Position numbers and translations under genes: made by a program. 64,000 bases of DNA, taken from assembly GCF_014207955.1 (NCBI RefSeq), contig NZ_JACHLK010000019.1:47245-111244 (forward strand). The letters run 5' to 3'. Origin of the DNA: Acidovorax soli (GTDB lineage Bacteria; Pseudomonadota; Gammaproteobacteria; Burkholderiales; Burkholderiaceae_C). Of the stretch, positions 17,962 to 26,460 are shown piece after piece. Numbering within the stretch: the first letter of the stretch is position 1; the number at the start of each line of letters is the position of its first letter. A model generated the notes under the pieces. It was not told where the DNA came from. It was given only the letters and a program-made list of their open reading frames with translations, and did not search any database.

Positions 17962-18444
17962 TCATCCCAGCTGTTGCACCAGGGGCCAGGCCTTGTGGCA
18001 ACCCAGCCCGCATGCCACGAGCACGGGGCTGTACAGCACCAGCGCCCCCAACACGGTGATCAGCCAGCCAGACTCCTCGTCTTCGGTCTGCTGCTCTTCT
18101 TTTTCTTCTTCTCCCTCCCTCCCGGCCTTTGCGGCCTTGTGAGTTCCTTGCTTGCCGGCTTCGTCCTCGGGCGCGTCGCCGGTGATCTCCTGGAACAGCA
18201 TGGCCAGCACCACGGCCAGCGCCATGCCCAGCAGCACCAGGTAGCCGTACTGCAGCTCCCGGCGCTCCAGGGGGTAGAAGTAGCCCGCCAGCACCGCCCC
18301 GGGCAGCAGGAAGAACAGGCGCATGAACCAGCGGTACCAGTCGATGCCCTCTTCCTTCTTCTCCAGTGCGCCCATCACCAGGCGCCAGGTCAGCGCGCCC
18401 AGCACGAAGATGACCCCACCCCACCATTCGATCTGTGTCAGCAT
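17962..18444 (-). CDS. Multi-pass membrane protein, 160 aa
   Basis: Membrane helices lie near residues 8-26, 40-56, 66-85 and 126-148. Between the third and fourth is a highly charged cytoplasmic or periplasmic loop (GREGEEEKEEQQTEDEE). I do not recognise a family. The ATG at 18444 has a GGAAA ribosome site. It begins 31 bases after the end of the upstream membrane-protein gene, suggesting a two-gene operon. Function unknown. Confidence 0.65.
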   Translation of the reverse strand: MLTQIEWWGGVIFVLGALTWRLVMGALEKKEEGIDWYRWFMRLFFLLPGAVLAGYFYPLERRELQYGYLVLLGMALAVVLAMLFQEITGDAPEDEAGKQGTHKAAKAGREGEEEKEEQQTEDEESGWLITVLGALVLYSPVLVACGLGCHKAWPLVQQLG

Positions 18445-18475
18445 GTCGTGATTTCCTTGCTTGCCCTGGCTTCTC

Positions 18476-19315
18476 TTACGCGGCAGCGGCTCCGGATGGG
18501 CCGGCTTCATCCCCATCGCCATCGTCGTCATCGCCCTTGATCTCCCGGTAGGTGCGTGCTGCGTAGAACAGCGGCAGCACCACGGCCAGCACCAGGCCCA
18601 GGCCCAGCCACAGCCACAGGCCCTTGAACAGCAGCACGGTGACCACGGTGAAGACCGCGGCGTGCAGCAGCCCCTTGAGGGCCGAGCCCAGCACCAGCAC
18701 GCCGATGACGCCATCCACGGTGTTCTTGACCCCGTTCTTGCCCATGCTCTTGGCGATTTCGACAAAGGCTTCGGCGGCTTCCTGCGCCTCCTTGCGCTTC
18801 TTGGCCTCCTCCTTGAGCAGGCGGTCCACCGAAATGGGCTTGGCCGGGTCGTGCGCATCGGCCGCCGCGCGTTCGCCGGGCTCGTCGCCGTCGTCGGGGT
18901 CGTGGGCCGGCTCGACGATGGACTGCAGTTGCGGGTACAGCGCCAGGAAATACTGGCGTGGCACCCACAGGCCCTTGTCGAAGTACATGCGCTGGGTCTC
19001 GCCCACCTGGTCGTAGAACACATCGAGCACCGCGGCCTGCAGGCCATGGCCGAACAGCGCGGCCAGGGGCGACAGGGGCAGCGGGTCGCTGGTGCCCGTG
19101 TCGAAGTTGAGCTGCAGGTAGCTCGGCGCAGCCGTGACCTGCTGGTTGAACCACTCGCCATCCCACAGGTCCGCGAGGTCCACGCCCAGCTTGCCGGCCC
19201 AGCGCGTGGCTTCTGCAGTGTTGCCCTCGGCGATGTACTGGTACACCAGCTGGGCGTACTTGAGCCGGATCGGGTCTTCAAAGAACAGGTGCAGGGTATG
19301 GGCGTTTTGGGACAT
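18476..19315 (-). CDS. Membrane protein with soluble N-terminal domain, 279 aa
   Basis: The first 135 residues look soluble (MSQNAHTLHLFFEDPIRL, an ATRWAGKLGVDLADLWDGE helix-rich part). A charged linker (about 138-165) and a Lys/Glu coiled coil (about 165-185) follow, then membrane helices near 200-232 and 234-254 and an Asp-rich tail ending in Ala repeats. No family recognised. The start at 19315 fits the domain boundary but has no strong ribosome site; upstream in-frame starts at 19405 and 19486 cannot be excluded. It pairs with the next membrane gene. Confidence 0.6.
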   Translation of the reverse strand: MSQNAHTLHLFFEDPIRLKYAQLVYQYIAEGNTAEATRWAGKLGVDLADLWDGEWFNQQVTAAPSYLQLNFDTGTSDPLPLSPLAALFGHGLQAAVLDVFYDQVGETQRMYFDKGLWVPRQYFLALYPQLQSIVEPAHDPDDGDEPGERAAADAHDPAKPISVDRLLKEEAKKRKEAQEAAEAFVEIAKSMGKNGVKNTVDGVIGVLVLGSALKGLLHAAVFTVVTVLLFKGLWLWLGLGLVLAVVLPLFYAARTYREIKGDDDDGDGDEAGPSGAAAA

Positions 19316-19701
19316 GGTGGATTCGGGGTGCGACCGGGTTGGCTGCGAAGTGGTTGGATTGTTGCCGGGGTGCGTGTGCAGTGCCCTCTCCACCTTGTCC
19401 ATGGCCGCTGCACCGGCGCTTGACAGGGCGTCAACCGCGCCGCGGCAGGCGGCTTGTTGGGGCATGAACGCCACACCTTTGGCCAACCAGTCGCCAAGGT
19501 TACAAACAACCCGGTCGCCTCATGCATACTGACCACCCTTTTCGAGGCCCGTGCCGCAAGGCCTTGCCAATGCCGTTGGCACCCAGGGCATCCATTTCCA
19601 ACGCACATTCCCGTCCAGCGCCCGGCCATCCCGGCCGGCCTGCGCTGCCGGTCGGCTTTGCGTTGCCGCCCACCAGAACGAACCGAGGAAGAGAGAACAC
19701 C
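19316..19701. other. Divergent intergenic region
   Basis: This 386-base region separates the membrane-protein pair (minus) from the PhnD-like gene (plus). A GAGGAAGAGAG ribosome site precedes the rightward gene. I see no clear operator or RNA gene. Part of it could encode an N-terminal extension of the leftward protein. Confidence 0.35.
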
Positions 19702-20709
19702 ATGTTGTTTGCCAAACCACTGGATGCGCGCCTGTGCGTGCTACTGTCGGGTGCCACCCTGCTGCTGGGCCCCGTGGCTGCACAGACCACAGCCAGCCCA
19801 CCGGCCAAGGCCCCCACCGCGCGGCAGGCCGCAGCGCCGGCCGCCCCGCTGTTCGGCGGCACGCGCGAGAAGCTGGTCGTGGCCATGCCCAAGACCTACG
19901 CCAAGAGCGAGACCATGCTCATCTGGGGCGACTACTTCAATCATTTGGCACGCTGCGGCAACCTGGACCTGCAGAACCTGCAGGGCGAGTCGCTGGAGCG
20001 CAGCGTGAACATCGACACGCTGGGAGAGAAAGAGCTGATCGACGGCATCATCGCCGGCAAGGTGCAGCTCGCCCAAGTCAACCCCGGCCTGGTGCCACAG
20101 CTGGTGGCCGCCGGCCAGCCGGCCCCCTTTGGGGTGCCGGGCAACAAGGCCAGCGGGCAGCGCAATTCGTACAAGCTGATCCTGATCTCGCGTGTAGACA
20201 GCCCCTTCACCAAGCCGCAGGACCTGGTGGGCAAGAAGATTGCGCACACCACGCCTACCTCCAATTCGGGCAACCTGGCGCCGCGCGCACTGTTCCCCGC
20301 GCTGGGCCTGGTGCCCGACCAGAACTACGAGGTGGTGTTCTCCAACGGCCACGAGCGCTCCGTGACCGGGGTGATGCACGGCTTCTACCCGGCCGCCGCC
20401 GTGGCCAGCGACCTGTACCAGCGCATGGTGGTCAAGGGCGATGTGAAGGGGTCGAGCATTCGCACGCTGTGGGAGAGCCCGCCCTTCATGACCGAAACCT
20501 GGACCCTGGGCAAGGAGGTCTCACCCGAGGTGCAGGCGCGCGTGACCAAGTGCTCGTACAGCTACAGCTTCTCGCCCAAGCTGCGCCAGTTGCTGCCGGG
20601 CAATGACAGCTTCCTGGCCATCAATTTCGAGCGCGACTTCGCCACCGTGATGGAGGTCTACAACAAGACCCAGAAGGCGCAGGCTGCGGCCAAGGCGGCC
20701 AAGCCCTGA
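19702..20709 (+). CDS. PhnD-like periplasmic substrate-binding protein
   Basis: This 335-residue protein has a Sec signal (LLSGATLLLGPVAAQ) and an Ala/Pro linker. The binding fold of the phosphate/phosphite/phosphonate family follows: LVVAMPKTYAKSETM, a central SPFTKPQDLVGKKIAH, then FSNGHERSVTGVMHGFYPAAAV, and late KCSYSYSFSPKLRQLLP. No ABC permease or ATPase gene is nearby, so it is an orphan binding protein or serves a transporter elsewhere. Ligand unknown. The ATG at 19702 is supported by a purine-rich ribosome site; an in-frame upstream extension is discounted. Confidence 0.75.
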   Translation: MLFAKPLDARLCVLLSGATLLLGPVAAQTTASPPAKAPTARQAAAPAAPLFGGTREKLVVAMPKTYAKSETMLIWGDYFNHLARCGNLDLQNLQGESLERSVNIDTLGEKELIDGIIAGKVQLAQVNPGLVPQLVAAGQPAPFGVPGNKASGQRNSYKLILISRVDSPFTKPQDLVGKKIAHTTPTSNSGNLAPRALFPALGLVPDQNYEVVFSNGHERSVTGVMHGFYPAAAVASDLYQRMVVKGDVKGSSIRTLWESPPFMTETWTLGKEVSPEVQARVTKCSYSYSFSPKLRQLLPGNDSFLAINFERDFATVMEVYNKTQKAQAAAKAAKP

Positions 20710-20736
20710 GACCCCTCCGCCCCGGCGCCAGCGCTA

Positions 20737-21297
20737 TCAGGCGGGCGCCAGGGGCAGGTGCTGCACGATGAGCGCCTGCGCCTCGGGCGGCAGCACGGCC
20801 TTGGGGATCATCATGCACAGGCCGGGCTCGACAAACAGGTAGAACATGGCGTCGTCTTCCTGGCGCGCGATGAAGAACGCCCAGTCCAGGCGCGAGAAGG
20901 CGCCCTTGGCATGCTGCTCGATGCCCGCCTCCGTGACCACGACCGATTGCGGGGACAGGGTGCTGCCATCGTCCGCCAACTGCTCCTGCAACTGCCGCCG
21001 GGTCATGGCCGCAGCACCCAGGTAGGCCAGCACCAGGGTCGCCACCGCCGTGGCGGCGGCGCACAGCACATAGCCCTTGGTCTGCGGGCTCAGGGCCTTG
21101 GTCTGCAGGAAGCCCAGGGTGAGCGCCAGGAGCAGGGGCCAGACGGACAGCCTTGCCAGCCCTTCCACGACCCGGCGCACCGTGCCCTGCGCGGCCGCGG
21201 CAGCCTCCTTCCTGCGCCGGGCAATGGCCCGCAGGTTGGCACTGACGCGCCGGTAGGCCTGGAGATGGTCGCTGCGGGTCAGGGTGAAGGTCTGCAT
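20737..21297 (-). CDS. YcxB-like membrane protein, 186 aa
   Basis: After a basic N-terminus, two membrane helices (about 46-62 and 72-96) precede a soluble domain. That domain has VVVTEAGIEQHAKGAFSRLDW, an aromatic segment AMFYLFVEPG, and IPKAVLPPEAQALI, the pattern of the C-terminal YcxB-like domain (PF14317). The family has no proven function. The ATG at 21297 is chosen because the upstream extension is Pro/Arg-rich. The gene converges on the PhnD-like gene. Confidence 0.65.
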   Translation of the reverse strand: MQTFTLTRSDHLQAYRRVSANLRAIARRRKEAAAAAQGTVRRVVEGLARLSVWPLLLALTLGFLQTKALSPQTKGYVLCAAATAVATLVLAYLGAAAMTRRQLQEQLADDGSTLSPQSVVVTEAGIEQHAKGAFSRLDWAFFIARQEDDAMFYLFVEPGLCMMIPKAVLPPEAQALIVQHLPLAPA

Positions 21298-21386
21298 GGG
21301 CGCGTGGCGTGGTGGGGGACGAGCCCCCACTATAGGAGAGCCACGGCCCGGCCCCGCCACCCTCACCGCGCGCAATGCGCACTATG

Positions 21387-22052
21387 TCACGCGGTGGGCT
21401 TGGGCACTCCGAGCCGCTCGCGCGTGCGCCGCGCCACGTCGCGCACCCAGGGCTGGGCCACCCAGTGTCGCTGGGCAAAGGCCTCGATCTGGTCCTGGTA
21501 GGTCAGCGAAGCGCCGATCACGTCCAGCCCGTCAAGGAACATGCGCCGGTGCCGCTCGGAGATGGTGAACGGCGCGCTGTGCCCCGCCGTACGCACCTGG
21601 CGCTGCTCCACGTCGATCTGCATCGCCAGCGGGCCGCTGGTGGCACGCGCCTCGCGCATGAAGGCCTGGGCGTCGGCCTCGCTGACCATGGCCAGCAGCA
21701 GGCGGTTGTTCATGGCGTTGGAGTAGAAGATCTCGCCGAAGCTCGATGCCACCACGGCCTTGAAGCCATACTGCTGCATGCCCCACACAGCATGCTCGCG
21801 GCTGGAGCCGCAGCCGTAGTTGCTGGCGGCCAACAGCACATCGGTGCCGGCAAAAGCCGGCTGGTTGAGCATGAAATCCGGCCGCGGCTGGCCCGCGCCG
21901 TCAAAGCGCAGGTCGTACAGCAGGCCCGGTGCCAGGCCCGACTTGTCGATGCCGCGCAGGAACTGCTTGGGCATGATCTGGTCGGTATCGAGGTTGGCGA
22001 TATCGAGCAAGGCCGCCTGGCCGCTCACAGTGGTGTTGGATTGGGCGCTCAT
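21387..22052 (-). CDS. leuD: LeuD-like small subunit of a 3-isopropylmalate dehydratase-type enzyme
   Basis: This 221-residue protein has the swivelling domain of hydro-lyases of the aconitase superfamily: NLDTDQIMPKQFLRGI, LLAASNYGCGSSREHAVW (the substrate-gripping GCGSSREH loop), and IFYSNAMNNRLL. It overlaps the LeuC-like gene by four bases (ATGA), so the two subunits are translationally coupled. The operon context (Bug protein, dehalogenase-like hydrolase, LysR) and divergent partner suggest a catabolic dehydratase for a related 2-hydroxy-acid rather than leucine synthesis; that is inference. Confidence 0.85.
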   Translation of the reverse strand: MSAQSNTTVSGQAALLDIANLDTDQIMPKQFLRGIDKSGLAPGLLYDLRFDGAGQPRPDFMLNQPAFAGTDVLLAASNYGCGSSREHAVWGMQQYGFKAVVASSFGEIFYSNAMNNRLLLAMVSEADAQAFMREARATSGPLAMQIDVEQRQVRTAGHSAPFTISERHRRMFLDGLDVIGASLTYQDQIEAFAQRHWVAQPWVRDVARRTRERLGVPKPTA

Positions 22053-23467
22053 GCGGTCACCTCCAGGGTACGTACATCGGTGATGCAGCCGGTGATCGCA
22101 GCAGCTGCAGCCATGGCCGGGCTCATCAGGTGGGTGATGGCCCCCCTGCCCTGGCGGCCCTCGAAATTGCGGTTGGTGGTGGAGGCGCAGCGCTGGCCCG
22201 GGGCGAGCACGTCGTCGTTCATGGCCAGGCACATGGAGCAGCCGGGCTGGCGCCATTCGAAGCCCGCGGCCACCAGGCGCGCGGCAATGCCCTCGGCCTC
22301 GGCCTGGGCCTTCACCGCGCCCGAGCCGGGCACGACCATGGCGCGCACGCCGCTGGCCACATGGCGGCTGCCGACGATGCGGTCCACCTCGCGCAGGTCT
22401 TCGATGCGCGCATTGGTGCACGAGCCAATGAACACATGCTGCACCGGCACGCCCGCCAGCGGCTGCCCGGCCGACAGCGCGGTGTAGCGCAGGGCCTGCT
22501 CGGCGCTGCTGCGCTGCACGGCGTCGGCAATGTCTTCGGGCCGGGGCACGGTGGCGTTGACGGCCATGGCCTGGTCGGGGCTGGTGCCCCAGGTGACGAA
22601 GGGGGCGACCTCACTGGCGTCAAACACATGCTCCACGTCGAACGCGGCGCCCGCATCGCTGTGCAGCGTGGCCCAGTGGTCCAGGGCCTGCGCGCGCACC
22701 TCGCCCGTGATATCGGGCGCCTTGTCCAGCACGTAGGCGATGGCTGTGGCGTCGGGTGCGATCAGCGCGCCGCGGGCGCCGGCCTCCACCGCCATGTTGC
22801 ACAGGGTGAAGCGCGCCTCCACCGACAGGGCTTCGATGGCGCTGCCGCAGAACTCCACCACAAAGCCGCGCGCGCCCTGGGCGCCGATGCGGCTGATGAT
22901 CCAGAGGATCAGGTCCTTGGCCGTGGTGCCCGTGGGCAGGGTGCCGTCCACGCGGATGCGCATGTCTTTGGCGAGGCGGTAGACCAGGGTCTGCGTGGCC
23001 AGCACATGCTCCACCTCGGAGGTGCCGATGCCGAAACCCAGCGCGCCCAGCGCCCCGTAGGTGGTGGTGTGGCTGTCGCCGCAGATGATGACCATGCCCG
23101 GGCGCACCATGCCGTGCTCGGGCGCGATCACGTGCTCGATGCCCTGCAGCGGGTCGTTGGTGTCGAACAGCGGGATCTGGTGGCGCTCGCAGTTGGCCTT
23201 GAGGTTGCTGGCCTGCAGGGCCGAGGGCGGGTCCTGGATGGTGCGCCAGCGCACCGGGTGCGTGGGGATGATGTGGCTCACCACCGCCACGTTCTGCCCC
23301 GGCACGGGCACGCCGCGCCCGGCCTCGTGCAGCCCGGCGAAGGCCTGGGGGCTGGTGTATTCGTTCATCAGGTGCAGGTCGCAGAACAGCAGCACGTTCT
23401 GTTCGTCCAGAACGGCCACGGTGTGCGATGCCACCAGTTTCTGGTAGAGCGTCGTGGGGGTGGTCAT
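22049..23467 (-). CDS. leuC: LeuC-like large subunit of a 3-isopropylmalate dehydratase-type enzyme
   Basis: This 472-residue protein is the usual length for bacterial LeuC. It contains ICGDSHTTTYGALGALGFG, GSCTNARIEDL and PGCSMCLAMN, which provide the three 4Fe-4S cysteines. Near the N-terminus it reads CDLHLMNEYTSP and SHIIPTHP where biosynthetic LeuC proteins, from memory, have IDRHLVHEVTSP and DHNVST. This suggests altered substrate specificity. It follows the alpha/beta-hydrolase gene by 30 bases and is coupled to leuD downstream. Confidence 0.85.
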   Translation of the reverse strand: MTTPTTLYQKLVASHTVAVLDEQNVLLFCDLHLMNEYTSPQAFAGLHEAGRGVPVPGQNVAVVSHIIPTHPVRWRTIQDPPSALQASNLKANCERHQIPLFDTNDPLQGIEHVIAPEHGMVRPGMVIICGDSHTTTYGALGALGFGIGTSEVEHVLATQTLVYRLAKDMRIRVDGTLPTGTTAKDLILWIISRIGAQGARGFVVEFCGSAIEALSVEARFTLCNMAVEAGARGALIAPDATAIAYVLDKAPDITGEVRAQALDHWATLHSDAGAAFDVEHVFDASEVAPFVTWGTSPDQAMAVNATVPRPEDIADAVQRSSAEQALRYTALSAGQPLAGVPVQHVFIGSCTNARIEDLREVDRIVGSRHVASGVRAMVVPGSGAVKAQAEAEGIAARLVAAGFEWRQPGCSMCLAMNDDVLAPGQRCASTTNRNFEGRQGRGAITHLMSPAMAAAAAITGCITDVRTLEVTA

Positions 23468-23497
23468 GGTGATCGTGGGCTTGTCGTTGTGTACTTG

Positions 23498-24400
23498 CTA
23501 CCGGCCTGCCAGCAGGAAGGGCAGCGCCGCGTCGAGCAGCGCATCGGGCGCCTCCTCGGCGATATAGTGGCCGCAGGGCAGCGCATGGCCGCGCACGTCA
23601 GATGCCACACGCTGCCACTCTTCGAGCGGCTTGAAGCACTGGTGCACCACGCCCTGCTCGCCCCACAGGGCCATGAGCGGCATGGCCAGCTGGCGGCCCG
23701 CGTCGTGGTCGGCGCGGTCGTGCACCAGGTCGATGCCGGCGGCGGCGCGGTAGTCCTCGCAGATGCCGTGGGCCGTGCCGGGCAGGCCCAGGCAGCGCAC
23801 ATACTCGGCCAGGGCGCGCGGGTCGAACGGGGCCAGGCCGGCGCTGCGCCGGCCCATCACGTCACGCACATAGGCGCCGGGGTCGGCCTCGATCAGGCGC
23901 TCGGGCAGCGGCGCGGGCTGGATCAGAAAGAACCAGTGCCAGTAGGCACGGGCAAAGGCGTTGCTGGTCTGTTCGTACATGGCCAGCGTGGGTGCGATGT
24001 CCAGCAGCACCATGCGCTGCACGGCAGCGGGGTGGTCGGCCGCCAGGCGGTGCGCCACACGGGCGCCCCGGTCGTGGGCCAGCACGGTGAAGCGCGGGTG
24101 GCCCAGGTGCTGCATCACGGCCAGCATGTCGGCGGCCATGGTGCGCTTGCTGTAGAGCTGGTGTTCCGGGTCTCCCTCGGGCTTGGCCGAGTCGCCATAA
24201 CCGCGCAGGTCCGCCAGCACCAGCGTGAAATGCTGCGCCAGCGCGGGCGCCACCTTGTGCCAGATGGCCGAGGTCTGCGGGTGGCCGTGCAGCAGCAGCA
24301 AGGGCGGGCCTTCGCCGCCCACCAGCGCGTGGATGTGCTGGCCATCGGGCGTGGGCACACGGTAGGGGGTGAAGCCGGGGAAAAGCGGGGTCGTGGTCAT
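23498..24400 (-). CDS. Alpha/beta hydrolase, fluoroacetate/haloacetate dehalogenase-like
   Basis: This 300-residue protein has HGHPQTSAIW (oxyanion region), LADLRGYGDS, and the nucleophile elbow as LAHDRGARVAHR with Asp instead of Ser. AYWHWFFL holds the His-Trp pair that holds the halide in fluoroacetate dehalogenases, and CGHYIAEE is the catalytic His. The set matches haloacetate dehalogenases, which replace the halide by a hydroxyl and yield 2-hydroxy acids. It lies between a Bug gene and leuC, 25 and 30 bases away. The true substrate may be a different ester or halide; the Asp nucleophile is the main support. Confidence 0.8.
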   Translation of the reverse strand: MTTTPLFPGFTPYRVPTPDGQHIHALVGGEGPPLLLLHGHPQTSAIWHKVAPALAQHFTLVLADLRGYGDSAKPEGDPEHQLYSKRTMAADMLAVMQHLGHPRFTVLAHDRGARVAHRLAADHPAAVQRMVLLDIAPTLAMYEQTSNAFARAYWHWFFLIQPAPLPERLIEADPGAYVRDVMGRRSAGLAPFDPRALAEYVRCLGLPGTAHGICEDYRAAAGIDLVHDRADHDAGRQLAMPLMALWGEQGVVHQCFKPLEEWQRVASDVRGHALPCGHYIAEEAPDALLDAALPFLLAGR

Positions 24401-24425
24401 TGTGTTTTTGGGGTTCGGCGCGGTT

Positions 24426-25424
24426 CTATTCGGCAGTGATGCCCCGCTCCTTGATGAGCTTGGCCCACTGCGGCATCTCTTTTTCGAGCCGTGCACGGGC
24501 CTGCTCGGGGGTCGAGGGGATGGGGTCGAAGCCGTCCTTGGCCATGCGCTCCTTGAGCGCGGGGGTGTTGAGCGCCTGGTTCAGCGTGGTGTTGAGTTTG
24601 TCGATCACGGGCTTGGGCGTGCCGGCCGGCGCGAACACGATGAACCAGGTTTCGAAAGCGTAGCCGGGCAGGCCCGCCTCGGCAATGGTGGGCACGTCGG
24701 GCATCAGCGGCGAGCGCTTGGACCCCGTGACCCCCAGCGCCCGCAGCTTGCCCGCCTGCACGTGCGGCTGCGCAGCCGAGAGCACGGGAAAGCTCAGCGC
24801 CACCTGGCCCGACATGGTGTCGATCATGGCCGGGCCGCCGCCGCGGTAGGGGATGTGCACGATGGGCGTGCCCGCCACGGCCTTGAACAGCTCGGCCGAC
24901 ATGTGGAAGGTGCTGCCCGCCCCGGCCGAGCCGTAGGAATACTGCCCAGGCTTGGCCTTGAGCAGCGCGATGAGTTCCTTGAGGTTCTTGGCCGGCAGCG
25001 CGTTGTTGACCACCAGCACATGCTGCGAGCTGGCCACCATGCCGATGGGCGCCAGGTCCTTCAGGGTGTCGTACGGCATCTTGGCCGTAAGGCTGGGGTT
25101 GATGGCCAGCGACACGGTCTGCAGGCCGATGGTGTAGCCGTCGGGCTGCGCCTTGGCGACCATGTCCACGCCGATGTTGCCCCCCGCCCCGCCCTTGTTC
25201 TCGATGAACAGCGAGCCGCCCAGGGCCTTGCCCCATTCATCGGTGATGAGCCGCGCGGCGATGTCGGCACTGCCGCCCGGCGCATAGGGCACCACGAGCT
25301 TGATGGCCTTGTTGGGATAGGCCGCGCCCTGGGCCATGGCTGCGGGGGTGGCCAGCACGGCCAGCGTGGCGGCAGCCAGGGCGGAGGTGGCCAGTCGGCG
25401 GCGGGAAAGGGAAAGCGTCGTCAT
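24426..25424 (-). CDS. Bug/TctC-family periplasmic solute-binding protein
   Basis: This 332-residue protein has a twin-arginine-like or Sec signal (RRRLATSALAAATLAVLATPAAMAQ). The fold signatures of the tripartite tricarboxylate receptor family follow: YPNKAIKLVVPYAPGGSADI, IENKGGAGGNIG, and IPYRGGGPAMIDTMSGQV. It probably presents a carboxylic acid to a TctAB-type or other transporter that is not in this window. First gene of a four-gene operon with the dehalogenase-like hydrolase and LeuCD, facing a LysR regulator. Confidence 0.9.
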   Translation of the reverse strand: MTTLSLSRRRLATSALAAATLAVLATPAAMAQGAAYPNKAIKLVVPYAPGGSADIAARLITDEWGKALGGSLFIENKGGAGGNIGVDMVAKAQPDGYTIGLQTVSLAINPSLTAKMPYDTLKDLAPIGMVASSQHVLVVNNALPAKNLKELIALLKAKPGQYSYGSAGAGSTFHMSAELFKAVAGTPIVHIPYRGGGPAMIDTMSGQVALSFPVLSAAQPHVQAGKLRALGVTGSKRSPLMPDVPTIAEAGLPGYAFETWFIVFAPAGTPKPVIDKLNTTLNQALNTPALKERMAKDGFDPIPSTPEQARARLEKEMPQWAKLIKERGITAE

Positions 25425-25461
25425 GGGTCTGTCTCCTGCGGTATTTGTTGTGGGTGGGATC

Positions 25462-25513
25462 TTATGAGTGATGTTCAACGCCATAAATACCGTCAAAATT
25501 ACTTCATTCATAA
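25462..25513. promoter_or_regulatory. Candidate LysR binding region between Bug and lysR genes
   Basis: This is an AT-rich stretch in the divergent promoter region. TTATGA (25462-25467) is repeated inverted as TCATAA (25508-25513), with another CATAA half-site at 25482-25486. Such spaced half-sites are typical of LysR operators overlapping two divergent promoters. Inferred from symmetry only. Confidence 0.4.
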
Positions 25514-25537
25514 ATTCAACACACGAATTGACCACCC

Positions 25538-26437
25538 ATGGACGGCTTCTCGGACCTGCGCTTCTTTGCCCTGCTCATGAAAGAAGGCAGCCTGGCCGCT
25601 GCCGCCCAGCAGATGGGCATCACCCCGCCTGCGGTCAGCCGGCGCCTGGCGCAGCTGGAGCACCGCCTCGGCGTGCGCCTGCTGCACCGCACCACGCGGC
25701 GCATCCACCTCACGCCCGAAGGAGAGACCTACCTGCTCGATGGCGCGCGCATACTCGGCGACCTGGAGGCGCTGGAGCGCACGGTGGCCGGCGCGCGCAG
25801 CTCGCCACGCGGCCTGATCAAGCTGGCGGCCACGCTGGGCTTTGGCCGTGTGCACATCGCGCCGGCCCTATCGGCCTTTGCGCGTGCCTACCCCGAGGTA
25901 GAGGTGCAGCTGCACCTGACCGACCGCCCCGTGAACCTGGTGGAACAGGGCTTCGACGCCGCCGTGCGCTTTGGCGATCTGCCCGACTCGCGCCTCACGG
26001 CCCGGCGGCTCATGGCCAACCAGCGCGTGCTGTGCGCATCGCCCGCCTACCTGGCCCAGGCCGGCGAGCCCGCGCAACCCGCCGACCTGCTGGCCCACCA
26101 GTGCATCGTGATCCGCGAGAGCGACGAGACCTACGGCACCTGGCACCTGCACCAGGGTGAGCGGCAGGAGACCATCAAGGTGCGCGGCATGCTCAGCACC
26201 AACGACGGTGCCGCCGCCACCACCTGGGCGCTGGACGGGCACGGCGTGCTCATGCGTTCGCACTGGGATGTGGCCGCTTATCTGGAGTCCGGGCGCCTTG
26301 TGCCTGTGTTGCCCGGCTGGGCCTTGCCCGCCGCCGACGTGACCCTGGTCTACCCGACCAAGAGCGACCTCTCGGCCAAGACGCGGGCGTTGGCGGATTT
26401 TCTGGTCGACTGGTTTGGCGGGCGGCGGCGGGCTTGA
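25538..26437 (+). CDS. LysR-family transcriptional regulator
   Basis: This 299-residue protein has an N-terminal winged HTH (GSLAAAAQQMGITPPAVSRR with LEHRLGVRLLHRTTRR), followed by an effector domain with GFDAAVRFGDLPDSRL and a C-terminal GHGVLMRSHWDV. This layout belongs to the large LysR subfamily that often autoregulates and controls a divergent operon. It faces the Bug-dehalogenase-LeuCD operon across a 113-base promoter region, so it most likely regulates that set. Confidence 0.9.
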   Translation: MDGFSDLRFFALLMKEGSLAAAAQQMGITPPAVSRRLAQLEHRLGVRLLHRTTRRIHLTPEGETYLLDGARILGDLEALERTVAGARSSPRGLIKLAATLGFGRVHIAPALSAFARAYPEVEVQLHLTDRPVNLVEQGFDAAVRFGDLPDSRLTARRLMANQRVLCASPAYLAQAGEPAQPADLLAHQCIVIRESDETYGTWHLHQGERQETIKVRGMLSTNDGAAATTWALDGHGVLMRSHWDVAAYLESGRLVPVLPGWALPAADVTLVYPTKSDLSAKTRALADFLVDWFGGRRRA

Positions 26438-26460
26438 GCCGTCGATGCAAGAATGCAGGC

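Noticed and set aside
12708..19315. Matching the ATPase cluster to a named phage-defence system
   Set aside because: No nuclease, TIR, CHAT, reverse transcriptase or other known effector domain was seen, so no defence type is assigned.
21387..23467. leuC/leuD considered as the leucine biosynthetic enzyme
   Set aside because: No leuA/leuB nearby, divergent active-site segments and a catabolic-looking operon; left as a paralog, though not proven.
22130..24439. A 769-codon open frame on the plus strand over leuC and the hydrolase
   Set aside because: Antisense shadow of two well-supported genes; composition His/Gly/Ala-rich with no motif.
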